DNA from: Halorhodospira sp.
GTDB lineage: Bacteria; Pseudomonadota; Gammaproteobacteria; Nitrococcales; Halorhodospiraceae
Direction: 5' to 3'
DNA: 6,547 bases
NCBI GenBank assembly: GCA_007127935.1
Contig: SKYL01000008.1
Span: 1 to 6,547, forward strand
Numbering within the stretch: position 1 is the stretch's first letter; each line of letters starts with the position of its first letter. Positions 1 to 6,104 of this stretch are shown piece after piece. The notes under the pieces were generated by a model. The model saw only the letters and a program-made list of their open reading frames with translations. It had not been told where the DNA came from and ran no database searches. The translations under genes and the position numbers were made by a program.

Positions 1-605
1 CGCAGACGGCGCGCTCCCTGATCGGGCACCTGGTGGGGGCGGTACGGGGCTCCGCCCTCTACCGGCAGGCGTCATTCCTGGTGGATGCGGCCGGGCGGCA
101 ACTCTTTCCCGCGTGGATCGAGATCGTGGAACGGCCCCACCGGCCCCGGGGGCTGGGCAGCGCCGCCTTCGACGGTGAGGGGGTGGCCACCCGTGAGGCG
201 CCGCTGGTGGCCGGGGGCGTCCTGCAGCGGTACGTCCTCGACAGCTACTCGGCGCGGCGGCTGGGGCTGGAGACCACCGGTAACGCCGGCGGCGTCCACA
301 ACCTGGAAGTGGCGCCGGGGGCGGACGATTTCGATGCCCTGCTCCGCCGCATGGGGCGCGGTCTGGTGGTCACGGAACTGATGGGCCAGGGGGTCAACCT
401 GGTCACCGGCGACTACTCCCGGGGCGCCGCCGGCTATTGGGTCGAGGACGGCGCCGTCGCCTATCCGGTCCAGGAGGTGACCGTGGCCGGGCGCCTTCCC
501 GAGATGTTCACCGGTCTGGTGGCCGTGGGGTGTGACGTGGACCGCCGGGGGAATATCCAGACCGGCTCCCTGCTGCTGGACGGGATGACGGTGGCCGGGG
601 AGTAG
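1..605 (+). CDS. pmbA: TldE/PmbA metalloprotease-family protein, C-terminal part
   Basis: This is the last 200 codons (reading frame from base 3) of a TldD/TldE family protein; the 5' half lies outside the window. E. coli TldE is about 450 residues, so a little under half is visible. Recognisable family stretches are ARSLIGHLVGAV near the left edge, the core SYSARRLG..TTGNAGG..HNL (bases about 243-305), and the C-terminal block with YWVEDG, AYPVQEVTVAG and NIQTGSLLLDGM. In E. coli TldE works with TldD as a heterodimeric protease that matures microcin B17 and degrades CcdA; the HExxxH metal site is on TldD, and none is seen here. The frame is intact to TAG at 603-605. An nnrS-like gene starts 8 bases later on the same strand, suggesting co-transcription. 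Identity is very likely; the natural substrate in this organism is unknown. Confidence 0.95.
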   Translation, partial: QTARSLIGHLVGAVRGSALYRQASFLVDAAGRQLFPAWIEIVERPHRPRGLGSAAFDGEGVATREAPLVAGGVLQRYVLDSYSARRLGLETTGNAGGVHNLEVAPGADDFDALLRRMGRGLVVTELMGQGVNLVTGDYSRGAAGYWVEDGAVAYPVQEVTVAGRLPEMFTGLVAVGCDVDRRGNIQTGSLLLDGMTVAGE

Positions 606-613
606 CAGGCGGC

Positions 614-1750
614 ATGGCGGTCCACCGGGGGTCCACGGGGCGGTGGCCCGCCCACGCCGTGCTCTTCCCGTTGGCCGCCGCCTACGCGGCGGTGGCTGTT
701 CCCCTCTCGTTTTTCGCCCTCACCGGCGGCCCGGTCTGGTTGCCGGGCATCGCCGGACCGGCCGGCCACGCCCACGAACTGCTCTTCGGCTTCGCCGCCG
801 CCGTGGTCGCCGGCTACCTGATCAACAAGGCCGCGTGGCCGTATCTCGCCGCCTTGGTCGGCGCCTGGCTGGTGGCGCGCGGCGCCGGTCTGGCCGCCCC
901 CGGCGGCGCCGTGGCCGTGCTGGCTGGCGCCGCGTTCTTCGGGTTGGCCGCCTACGCCACCATCCCCCCCTACGTGCGCACCGCCAAGAAGTGGCGCAAC
1001 CGCGCCCTGGGGGTGATCCTGCTGGCGCTGTTCGGCGCCGGCGCGGCCTACGCCTTTGCGGCGCTCGGGTCGGGGCCCCACGGCCGGCCGGCGGCGCTGG
1101 CGGTGGGGGTCGATGCGGTGACCACGCTGATGCTCTTCATGGGCGGGCGGATCATCGCCCCGGCGGTGGGCGGCTACCTGGAGCGCCGCGGCATCGCCCA
1201 GGAGGCGCGGGTGCAGCCGGCCGTCGAGGGGGCGTTGCTGGTGGCCATGGGGGTGGCGGTGGCGGCCGGCCTGATCCCCGGGGCCGAGCCGTTGCGCGTG
1301 GCGGCGTTGACCGTGGCCGGGGTGTTGGCCGCCGTGCGCTTGGCCCGGTGGCGGCTGTGGCGCTGCGGCGGGCGGCCCGATCTGATCGCCATGGGGGTCG
1401 GGTACGGCTGGTTGGCCGCCGGCCTGTTGCTGCAGGCGGGCGCACTCTCCGGCGTGGTGCCGGTGACCCCCACGGCGGCGGTCCATGCGGTCCTGGTGGG
1501 GGCGTTGGGGACGCTGACCATCACCGTGATGACCCGGGTGCACCGCCTGCGGATCCGTGACCGGGTCTCGGGATTCGCCGTGCCGGGGGTGGCGGTGGCC
1601 TTGATCGCCGTCGCCGCGGCCGCGCGGATCGCCGCCGACGGGGTGCCGGTGTGGCGCGTGGAGTGGTTGGCGGTGGCCACGGTGGCGTGGAGCTTGGCCT
1701 ACGGCCTGCTATTGACCGTGCTGTTGCGACCCCGGCGGATCAAGCCTTAG
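614..1750 (+). CDS. NnrS family haem/copper-type membrane protein
   Basis: The gene encodes a 378-residue, highly hydrophobic protein with roughly ten to twelve likely membrane segments. It is placed in the NnrS family from several landmarks: GHAHELLFGF (residues 51-60), matching the family's HAHE-type motif; a KKWRNR stretch (125-130); GGRIIAPAVGGY (177-188); and a late helix with HAVLVGALGT followed by MTRV (291-309). NnrS of Rhodobacter is a haem- and copper-containing inner-membrane protein linked to nitric oxide metabolism and resistance; His52, His54 and His291 are candidate ligands by inference. The usual GHTGR-like sequence after MTRV is absent, and HRLRIRDR stands in its place, so this is a divergent member. 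The ATG at 614 follows tldE by 8 bases, with AGG at 607-609 as a weak ribosome site; no better start is visible. The TAG stop abuts the stop of the convergent HPr gene. No nitrogen-oxide reductase gene is in view, so a denitrification role is not supported locally. Confidence 0.82.
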   Translation: MAVHRGSTGRWPAHAVLFPLAAAYAAVAVPLSFFALTGGPVWLPGIAGPAGHAHELLFGFAAAVVAGYLINKAAWPYLAALVGAWLVARGAGLAAPGGAVAVLAGAAFFGLAAYATIPPYVRTAKKWRNRALGVILLALFGAGAAYAFAALGSGPHGRPAALAVGVDAVTTLMLFMGGRIIAPAVGGYLERRGIAQEARVQPAVEGALLVAMGVAVAAGLIPGAEPLRVAALTVAGVLAAVRLARWRLWRCGGRPDLIAMGVGYGWLAAGLLLQAGALSGVVPVTPTAAVHAVLVGALGTLTITVMTRVHRLRIRDRVSGFAVPGVAVALIAVAAAARIAADGVPVWRVEWLAVATVAWSLAYGLLLTVLLRPRRIKP

Positions 1751-2038
1751 TCAGGACCCGCCCGGGGCGTCCTCCAACTCCTCGAAGCCATCCTCCACCA
1801 GGGCGATCAGCGCGGCCAGGGCGGCCTCGGCGTCGGGGCCGTCGCACTCCACCGTCACCTCCGTGCCCTTGCCGGCGGCGAGCATCATCAGCCCCATGAT
1901 GCTCTTGCCGTTGACCCGCTTCTCCCCGCGGCAGACGTGGATCTCCGACTCGAAACCGGAGGCGGTGGCGACGAAGCGCGCCGCGGCCCGGGCGTGCAGG
2001 CCGAGCCGGTTGCAGATGACCGCCGTGCCCCGGATCAC
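1751..2038 (-). CDS. ptsH: HPr family phosphocarrier protein
   Basis: This is a 95-residue HPr, the small cytoplasmic phosphocarrier that takes phosphate from enzyme I and hands it to EIIA proteins. The phospho-accepting His15 lies in RLGLHARAA. The regulatory Ser46 lies in VNGKSIMGLMML, the site HprK phosphorylates in other bacteria. Length is slightly above the usual 85-90, with an acidic tail (FEELEDAPGGS). The start is a GTG whose first three bases overlap the stop of the upstream EIIA gene as GTGA, with a GGGGAG ribosome site 8 bases before it. It is the last gene of the rpoN-type cluster; ptsI, which often follows, is missing, and the convergent nnrS-like gene ends at the adjacent base. 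By context it may serve as NPr of the nitrogen PTS, feeding EIIA-Ntr, as well as the EIIA-Man protein. The choice of ptsH over npr for the symbol is not certain. Confidence 0.94.
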   Translation of the reverse strand: MIRGTAVICNRLGLHARAAARFVATASGFESEIHVCRGEKRVNGKSIMGLMMLAAGKGTEVTVECDGPDAEAALAALIALVEDGFEELEDAPGGS

Positions 2039-2442
2039 GGCCCCGTCTCCCCGTTGCGGTCGGCGGGCATGACGCCCGCCCTGCCGCCCACCAGCGCCGC
2101 TTCCGCCAGCGCGTCCAGGGAGAGGCCCGCGTAGTTGTAGACGCGCAGCAGCATGGGCAGGTTGAGCCCCGCCACTACCCGGCTCTCGTGCCCCCGGGCG
2201 ATGCCCAGGGCGATGTTGGCCGGGGTGGAGCCGCAGGCGTCGGTGAGGAGCAGCACGCCGTCCCCGCCGTCCACCTCGGTGGCCATTTGCCGGCCGCGGG
2301 CGATCAGCAGGTCCGGGTCGTCGTGGGCCTGGACGTCGAGGCATTGGGTCTGCAGCGGACAGATCCCCAACGTCGCGGCGGCGGTGGCCAGCAGTTCGGT
2401 GCCGATGCTGCGGTGGGTGATGAGGAGCAGACCGACGCTCAT
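2035..2442 (-). CDS. PTS EIIA of the mannose family (EIIA-Man, ManX-like)
   Basis: This 135-residue cytoplasmic protein is a stand-alone EIIA-Man domain. The phospho-accepting His10 sits in LLLITHRSIG at the N-terminus as in E. coli ManX. The family acidic residue follows strand 3 in LLLTDACGSTPAN (Asp68), and NLPMLLR is at 94-100. E. coli ManX is an EIIA-EIIB fusion; here there is no EIIB domain, linker or membrane EIIC/EIID partner. Such orphan EIIA-Man proteins are common between rapZ and the HPr gene in proteobacterial rpoN clusters and are thought to act as regulators rather than in transport. The ATG overlaps the rapZ stop as ATGA, with AGGGAG five bases upstream. The TGA stop overlaps the GTG of HPr. 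The phosphate donor is presumably the neighbouring HPr; its regulatory target cannot be read from the sequence. Confidence 0.93.
   Translation of the reverse strand: MSVGLLLITHRSIGTELLATAAATLGICPLQTQCLDVQAHDDPDLLIARGRQMATEVDGGDGVLLLTDACGSTPANIALGIARGHESRVVAGLNLPMLLRVYNYAGLSLDALAEAALVGGRAGVMPADRNGETGP
2047..2052 (-). promoter_or_regulatory. Ribosome binding site of the HPr gene
   Basis: The minus strand reads GGGGAG eight bases before the GTG at 2036-2038. It lies inside the last codons of the EIIA gene. It supports the GTG start and suggests translational coupling of the two genes. Confidence 0.7.
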
Positions 2443-3302
2443 GACAACTCCCTGTGGCGCAGGGCCACGTGATCGCAAGCGGTGCGGAGATCGGCGGCCA
2501 ATCGTTCCGCCAGGTAGACCGAGCGGTGCTGGCCGCCGGTGCAGCCGATGGCCACGGTAAGGTAGGTCCGCCCTTCCCGCAGGTAGGTGGGAATCCACTG
2601 CGCCACCAGGTCGTGGATCTGGCGGTAGAGGGTCGCCGTCTCCGGCTGGTCCTCGAGAAAGCGGCGAACCGCCTCGTCCCGCCCGGTGTGGGGGCGGAGT
2701 TGCGGCTCCCAGTGGGGGTTGGGAAGGCAGCGGGCGTCGAAGACGTAGTCGGCGTCGGTGGGGATGCCGTGCTTGTAGCCGAAGGACTCCACCAGCACCG
2801 AGAGGGAGGCCGGTTCCCCGGTCAGGCGCTCGAAGACGAGGCTCCGCAGGTCGTGGACGCTGGTGTGGCTGGTGTCCAGCACCCAGAGCGCCTCTTCCCG
2901 CAGCGGCTCCAGTAACTCCCGTTCCATCTTCAGCGCATCGGCGAGCGGGTGGTCGTCGTCGGCCAACGGGTGCCGCCGGCGGGTCTCGCTGAAGCGCCGG
3001 ATCAGTGTGGTCTCGTCGGCGTAGAGAAAGATCAACTCGGAATCGACGCCGGTGGCGTGGAGCCGGGCGAGGATCTCCGGGAGCCGGCGAAGGTCTTCCG
3101 GGGCGTTGCGGGCGTCGATGCCGACCCCGAAGCGGTCCCCGGTGCGGTGACCACTGGTCCGGGCGTACTTGGCGAACTCCTCCAGAAGCTTGACTGGCAA
3201 ATTGTCTATGCAATAGAAGCCGGCGTCCTCCAGGGTATGGAGGGCGACGCTCTTGCCGGAGCCCGATAGCCCGCTGACGATGACCAGCCTCACCTGGCTC
3301 AC
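2439..3302 (-). CDS. rapZ: RapZ (YvcJ-type) P-loop nucleotide-binding protein
   Basis: The gene encodes a 287-residue protein; E. coli RapZ has 284. The N-terminal domain carries Walker A GLSGSGKS (residues 11-18) and the family stretch FYCIDNLP shortly after it. The C-terminal domain has ESFGYKHGIP, DADYVFDARCLPNPHW and TVAIGCTGGQHRSVYLAE. In E. coli RapZ binds the sRNAs GlmY and GlmZ and directs RNase E to GlmZ, controlling glucosamine-6-phosphate synthase. The E. coli C-terminal residues needed for RNA binding (K270, K281, R282, K283) have no counterpart here: the protein ends RHRELS and an Asp aligns with K270. RNA binding of the E. coli kind is therefore uncertain. The start is GTG, supported by GGGAG directly after the hprK stop and 15 bases of spacing between the genes. 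It overlaps the downstream EIIA by four bases (ATGA). Family assignment is firm; the exact function is inferred. Confidence 0.95.
   Translation of the reverse strand: MSQVRLVIVSGLSGSGKSVALHTLEDAGFYCIDNLPVKLLEEFAKYARTSGHRTGDRFGVGIDARNAPEDLRRLPEILARLHATGVDSELIFLYADETTLIRRFSETRRRHPLADDDHPLADALKMERELLEPLREEALWVLDTSHTSVHDLRSLVFERLTGEPASLSVLVESFGYKHGIPTDADYVFDARCLPNPHWEPQLRPHTGRDEAVRRFLEDQPETATLYRQIHDLVAQWIPTYLREGRTYLTVAIGCTGGQHRSVYLAERLAADLRTACDHVALRHRELS
2448..2453 (-). promoter_or_regulatory. Ribosome binding site of the EIIA-Man gene
   Basis: The minus strand reads AGGGAG, then five bases, then the ATG at 2440-2442. It lies within the 3' end of rapZ. It fixes the start of the 135-residue EIIA and excludes longer readings of the frame through rapZ. 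Confidence 0.75.
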
Positions 3303-3312
3303 AATGCTCGAT

Positions 3313-3317
3313 CTCCC
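3313..3317 (-). promoter_or_regulatory. Ribosome binding site of rapZ
   Basis: The minus strand reads GGGAG immediately after the hprK stop codon (TAA, 3318-3320), ten bases before the GTG start of rapZ. It supports GTG at 3300-3302 as the start. Confidence 0.55.
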
Positions 3318-3815
3318 TTAATGGGCCATGGCGCCGGCCGCCTCGATCAGCGCCGCCACCGGCCGGTGTTGGGTGCCGGTGATTCGAACCCGCGGCAGCG
3401 CCACCCCCAAGATCCAGGTCTGGTCGTGGCGCCCATGCAATACGGAGGCCTCACTGACCGGAAGGAGCGACGGGATCAGTTCGATGACCCGCTCCAATAC
3501 GGTCTCGCGGGCCACTGCCTCCGGCCCGCGCAGCGCGGCCACATCCATTACGCCGAGATCGCGCAGGTGGAGCAACCCGTGGCCTCGTTCAGGGCATCTC
3601 CCCAGCAGCCGCCCCCCAAGGCATCGCACATGGACGGCATCATCAGCCACCAGGGCGTAGCCCCGTTCCAAGAGCGTCCAGGCGGCGTCGCTCTTGCCGG
3701 CCCCGCTCGGGCCGGTCAGGAGCAGGCCGCGGCCTTGCCGCGTCAAAAGAACGCCGGGAATGACCGCTTCGGCTTCCGGTCCGGCGCTCAAGGGTTGTCC
3801 GTTGTTGCCTGCCAC
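3318..3815 (-). CDS. hprK: Short HPr kinase/phosphorylase-like protein (HprK C-terminal domain only)
   Basis: This is a P-loop protein of up to 165 residues, against about 310-320 for full-length HprK. It holds only the catalytic core: Walker A GPSGAGKS (residues 35-42), the catalytic ALVADDAV strand (Asp58 and Asp59), a signature-like LLHLRDLGVMDV (81-92), and ILGVALPRVRI leading to AALIEAAG near the end. The N-terminal domain is absent, and so are the helices that normally follow the AA-M-N region. Other departures are Pro20-Gly21 where most HprK have His-Gly before the P-loop strand, Asp in place of the first Gly of RGLG, and TQH where GRN is usual. HprK phosphorylates and dephosphorylates HPr on Ser46; HPr with Ser46 is encoded two genes downstream. 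The start is uncertain: GTG at 3813-3815 overlaps ptsN by 28 bases, while TTG at 3789-3791 would overlap by four as TTGA; neither has a strong ribosome site. Short HprK of this type are known from alphaproteobacteria. Whether it is an active kinase is open. Confidence 0.85.
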   Translation of the reverse strand: MAGNNGQPLSAGPEAEAVIPGVLLTRQGRGLLLTGPSGAGKSDAAWTLLERGYALVADDAVHVRCLGGRLLGRCPERGHGLLHLRDLGVMDVAALRGPEAVARETVLERVIELIPSLLPVSEASVLHGRHDQTWILGVALPRVRITGTQHRPVAALIEAAGAMAH

Positions 3816-4258
3816 TCGCGCAGTTGCTGATGGAGCGCCTGATCGTCCTCCGCTTGGCGCAGCCGCTCACAGAGGTTGGCGTCGCTGAACATCTCCGCGA
3901 GGGCGGCCAGGATCTGCAGGTGTTCGTCGGTGAAGTGCTCCGGCACCACCAAGGCGAACAGCAGGTCCACCGGCGCCCGGTCGAAGGCCTCGAAGTCGAT
4001 CCCTTCATGGATACGGATCATAGCGCCGATGGCGTGCTCGATCCCTTCCACACGGGCGTGTGGAAGAGCCACGCCGTGGCCGAGACCGGTGCTGCCGAGC
4101 TTCTCCCTGGCGGTGAGGCGGTCGGCGACCTCCGGTGCGGAGAGTCGGGGCTCACCGGCTCCGATCAATTCGCCCAGCCGGTCCAGGGCTTGCTGCTTGG
4201 ACTCGATATGATCTTCGCAGCGGATGCGTTCCGGGGTGATGAGTTGCTCGATGTCCAT
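3788..4258 (-). CDS. ptsN: PTS EIIA-Ntr, nitrogen regulatory phospho-acceptor
   Basis: This 156-residue protein has the usual length of PtsN. The N-terminus reads LITPERI, followed by LGSTGLGHGVALPHARVEG, in which His67 is the phospho-accepting histidine (His73 in E. coli). Family features such as PVDLLFALVVPEHF and HLQILAALAEMF follow. EIIA-Ntr is the terminal acceptor of the nitrogen PTS (EI-Ntr, NPr). It controls processes such as potassium uptake and nitrogen or carbon balance through protein contacts rather than sugar transport. The ATG at 4256-4258 fits the family N-terminus; the ribosome site is weak (AGG in CAGGCATCCC). A 46-base spacer separates it from hpf, and its 3' end overlaps hprK. 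It probably receives phosphate from the HPr encoded in the same cluster, since no separate NPr is seen. Confidence 0.95.
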   Translation of the reverse strand: MDIEQLITPERIRCEDHIESKQQALDRLGELIGAGEPRLSAPEVADRLTAREKLGSTGLGHGVALPHARVEGIEHAIGAMIRIHEGIDFEAFDRAPVDLLFALVVPEHFTDEHLQILAALAEMFSDANLCERLRQAEDDQALHQQLREWQATTDNP

Positions 4259-4304
4259 GGGATGCCTGATCGCAGTAGCGGAAGACGCGCCTGTGGCGAC
4301 CCGT

Positions 4305-4631
4305 TCAGGAACTTGCCTTGAGGCTCGCGCCGTGGCGCCGCTGATCGACGAGTTTCTCCTTGCTCTTGAGGATTTGCCGGTCGAGTTTGTCCACCAGCGC
4401 GTCAATGGCGGCATACATGTCGGCGGCCACGGCGTCGGCGAAGACCCGGCCCATTCCACCGCCGAGGCGAATGTCGGCCTCCGCCTTGTGTTCCAGCTTC
4501 TCCACCGTGAGGATGACCTCGGTGTCGACCACATTGTCCGCGTGCCGCTGGAGCTTGTCGAACTTCTCGTGGAGATAGCTCCGCAGTGCGTCGGTGACGT
4601 CCACGTGGTGACCGGTGAGCTTGATGTTCAT
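4305..4631 (-). CDS. hpf: Ribosome hibernation promoting factor, short form
   Basis: This 108-residue cytoplasmic protein of the HPF/YfiA family binds the 30S decoding region and helps form inactive 100S ribosomes in slow or stationary growth. The N-terminus MNIKLTGHHVDVTDALRSYL and the following lines (EKFDKLQRHADNVV, DMYAAIDALVDKLDRQILKSKEKL) are typical. It is the short form, as in E. coli Hpf (95 residues), with no C-terminal dimerisation domain. The tail after KEKL is basic (DQRRHGASLKASS). The ATG has a strong AAGGAG ribosome site five bases upstream. It lies 42 bases downstream of rpoN, its classic position, and is probably co-transcribed with it. Confidence 0.96.
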   Translation of the reverse strand: MNIKLTGHHVDVTDALRSYLHEKFDKLQRHADNVVDTEVILTVEKLEHKAEADIRLGGGMGRVFADAVAADMYAAIDALVDKLDRQILKSKEKLVDQRRHGASLKASS

Positions 4632-4636
4632 GGTGT

Positions 4637-4642
4637 CTCCTT
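4637..4642 (-). promoter_or_regulatory. Ribosome binding site of hpf
   Basis: The minus strand reads AAGGAG, five bases before the ATG at 4629-4631. It is the strongest ribosome site in the window, in keeping with high expression of a ribosome-binding factor. Confidence 0.85.
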
Positions 4643-4673
4643 TCCATACAATAGGTTGGTTTGGGTCTCGCCG

Positions 4674-6104
4674 TCAGCCCGGTCGCTTTCGCTCCGAAGA
4701 GGACGGGATGGACATGGACTCACGGTACTTGGCTACGGTTCTGCGCGCCACCCGGATTCCCTCCCCGTGGAGCAAATCGGCGATTTTACTGTCGCTGAGG
4801 GGCTTGGCGGGATCCTCATCGGCGATGAGCCGGCGAATGCGGGCGCGGATGGCGGTGGCCGAGGCCTCGCCGCCATCCGCGGTCTGCACATGGCTGGAGA
4901 AAAAGTACTTGAACTCGAAGGTGCCCCGCGGGGAGTGCAGGTACTTCTGGGTGGTGATCCGGGAGATGGTCGATTCGTGCATGTTGACCGCCTCGGCGAT
5001 CTCCCGCAGCACCAGAGGCCGCATGGCCTCCTCGCCGTGATCAAAGAACCCCTGTTGGCGCTCCACGATGGCCCCGGCGACCTTGGTCAGCGTCTCGTTG
5101 CGGCTGCGTAGGCTCTTGAGCAGCCAACGCGCTTCCTGTAGGTGGCTGCGCAGGCAGGTGTTCTCGGGGCTGGTGTCGGCCCGGCGCACCAAGCCGGCGT
5201 AGTAGGGGTTGATGCGCAGGCGGGGAGCGGTCTCACCGTTGAGTTCCACCTGCCAATACCCGCCGCGGCGGACCACCACCACATCGGGGACGATGTACTC
5301 GGTGGAGCCGGAATCGATCTGGGAACCCGGATGGGGCGAGAGCGTTTGGATCAGGGTAATGACTGCCTGCAACTCTTCGTGCGCCAAGTTCATGGCCCGC
5401 GCCAAGTCGTCAAAGCGGCGCCCCGCCACCAAGTCCAGATGGTCCTCCACGGCTTCCAGCGCTTCTTCCCGCCATGGGGTCTCCGGGGGCAACTGGTGGA
5501 GTTGGATCAGTAGCGCCTCCTGAGGGTCCCGGGCCGCGACGCCGACGGGGTCGAAACGCTGCACCCGGAGCAGTACCGCCTCCATCTCCGCGAGTTCCAC
5601 CTCCCAATCGGCGGGGAGCGCACCCTGGATCTCCTCCAGCGGTGTGGCCAAGTAGCCGTCGTCGTTGACCGAGTCGATGATGCTTTGGGCGATGGTCAGG
5701 TCCCGCGGTGAGAACCGCTCCATCTCGGCCTGCCAGTAGAGGTGGTCGCGCAGGGAGTCGATCTGAGCGGCGCGGTTGTCGTAGTAGTCCCGGCCCTGGG
5801 CCTCCGGACCCGGGTCGCTGAACGAGGTGGTGCCGTCGTAGATGTCGTCCCACTGGGAGTCCACCGGCAACTCTTCCGGGATGCCGCCCTCGTCATCGCC
5901 GTGTTCCGGTTCCACCACGCCGACGGTGAGCGGGTCGTCCTCCTGCAGGTCTTCTTCGACCTCCAGCATGAGGTTGGACTCCAACGCTTGTTGGATCTCG
6001 GTCTGCAACTCCAGTGACGAGAGTTGCAGCAGACGGATGGCCTGCTGCAACTGGGGCGTCATCGTGAGTTGTTGGCCGATCTTGAGTTGAAGCGTCTGCT
6101 TCAT
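4674..6104 (-). CDS. rpoN: RNA polymerase sigma-54 factor
   Basis: This 476-residue protein is sigma-54, which directs core RNA polymerase to -24/-12 promoters and needs an AAA+ activator to open DNA. E. coli RpoN has 477 residues. Region I is the Gln/Leu-rich N-terminus (about 1-50, with QQLTMTPQLQQAIRLLQL). Region II (about 48-115) is a long acidic linker. The core-binding region follows, with FDPVGVAARD at 184-193. The DNA-binding part has LREIAEAVNMHESTISR (366-382) and FEFKYFFSS (396-404). The RpoN box ARRTVAKYRE is intact at 453-462. The ATG at 6102-6104 gives the family N-terminus MKQTLQLKIGQQL; an in-frame TTG 12 codons earlier is less likely. It lies 150 bases downstream of lptB and 42 bases upstream of hpf, the standard order. 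All functional regions look intact, so an active factor is expected. Confidence 0.98.
   Translation of the reverse strand: MKQTLQLKIGQQLTMTPQLQQAIRLLQLSSLELQTEIQQALESNLMLEVEEDLQEDDPLTVGVVEPEHGDDEGGIPEELPVDSQWDDIYDGTTSFSDPGPEAQGRDYYDNRAAQIDSLRDHLYWQAEMERFSPRDLTIAQSIIDSVNDDGYLATPLEEIQGALPADWEVELAEMEAVLLRVQRFDPVGVAARDPQEALLIQLHQLPPETPWREEALEAVEDHLDLVAGRRFDDLARAMNLAHEELQAVITLIQTLSPHPGSQIDSGSTEYIVPDVVVVRRGGYWQVELNGETAPRLRINPYYAGLVRRADTSPENTCLRSHLQEARWLLKSLRSRNETLTKVAGAIVERQQGFFDHGEEAMRPLVLREIAEAVNMHESTISRITTQKYLHSPRGTFEFKYFFSSHVQTADGGEASATAIRARIRRLIADEDPAKPLSDSKIADLLHGEGIRVARRTVAKYRESMSIPSSSERKRPG

Noticed and set aside
461..1543. Long open frame on the minus strand opposite tldE and nnrS (360 codons).
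   Set aside because: It lies opposite two well-supported genes; its product is low-complexity, rich in Gly, His, Gln and Pro, and resembles no family. High GC commonly leaves such open shadow frames.
1753..1771. GGAC...GTCC pairing just inside the HPr 3' end as a bidirectional terminator.
   Set aside because: Only four base pairs close a GC-rich loop of eleven bases, and no T-run follows in either direction.
2035..3302. EIIA-Man and HPr as part of a sugar-transporting PTS.
   Set aside because: No EIIB, EIIC or EIID is encoded in the window, and the EIIA is a single domain. The context is the regulatory rpoN cluster.
4632..4673. Separate promoter for hpf in the 42-base rpoN-hpf gap.
   Set aside because: The gap holds an AT-richer patch (TATTGTATGG) but no -35 element at a workable distance; the strong ribosome site explains most of the conserved-looking sequence.
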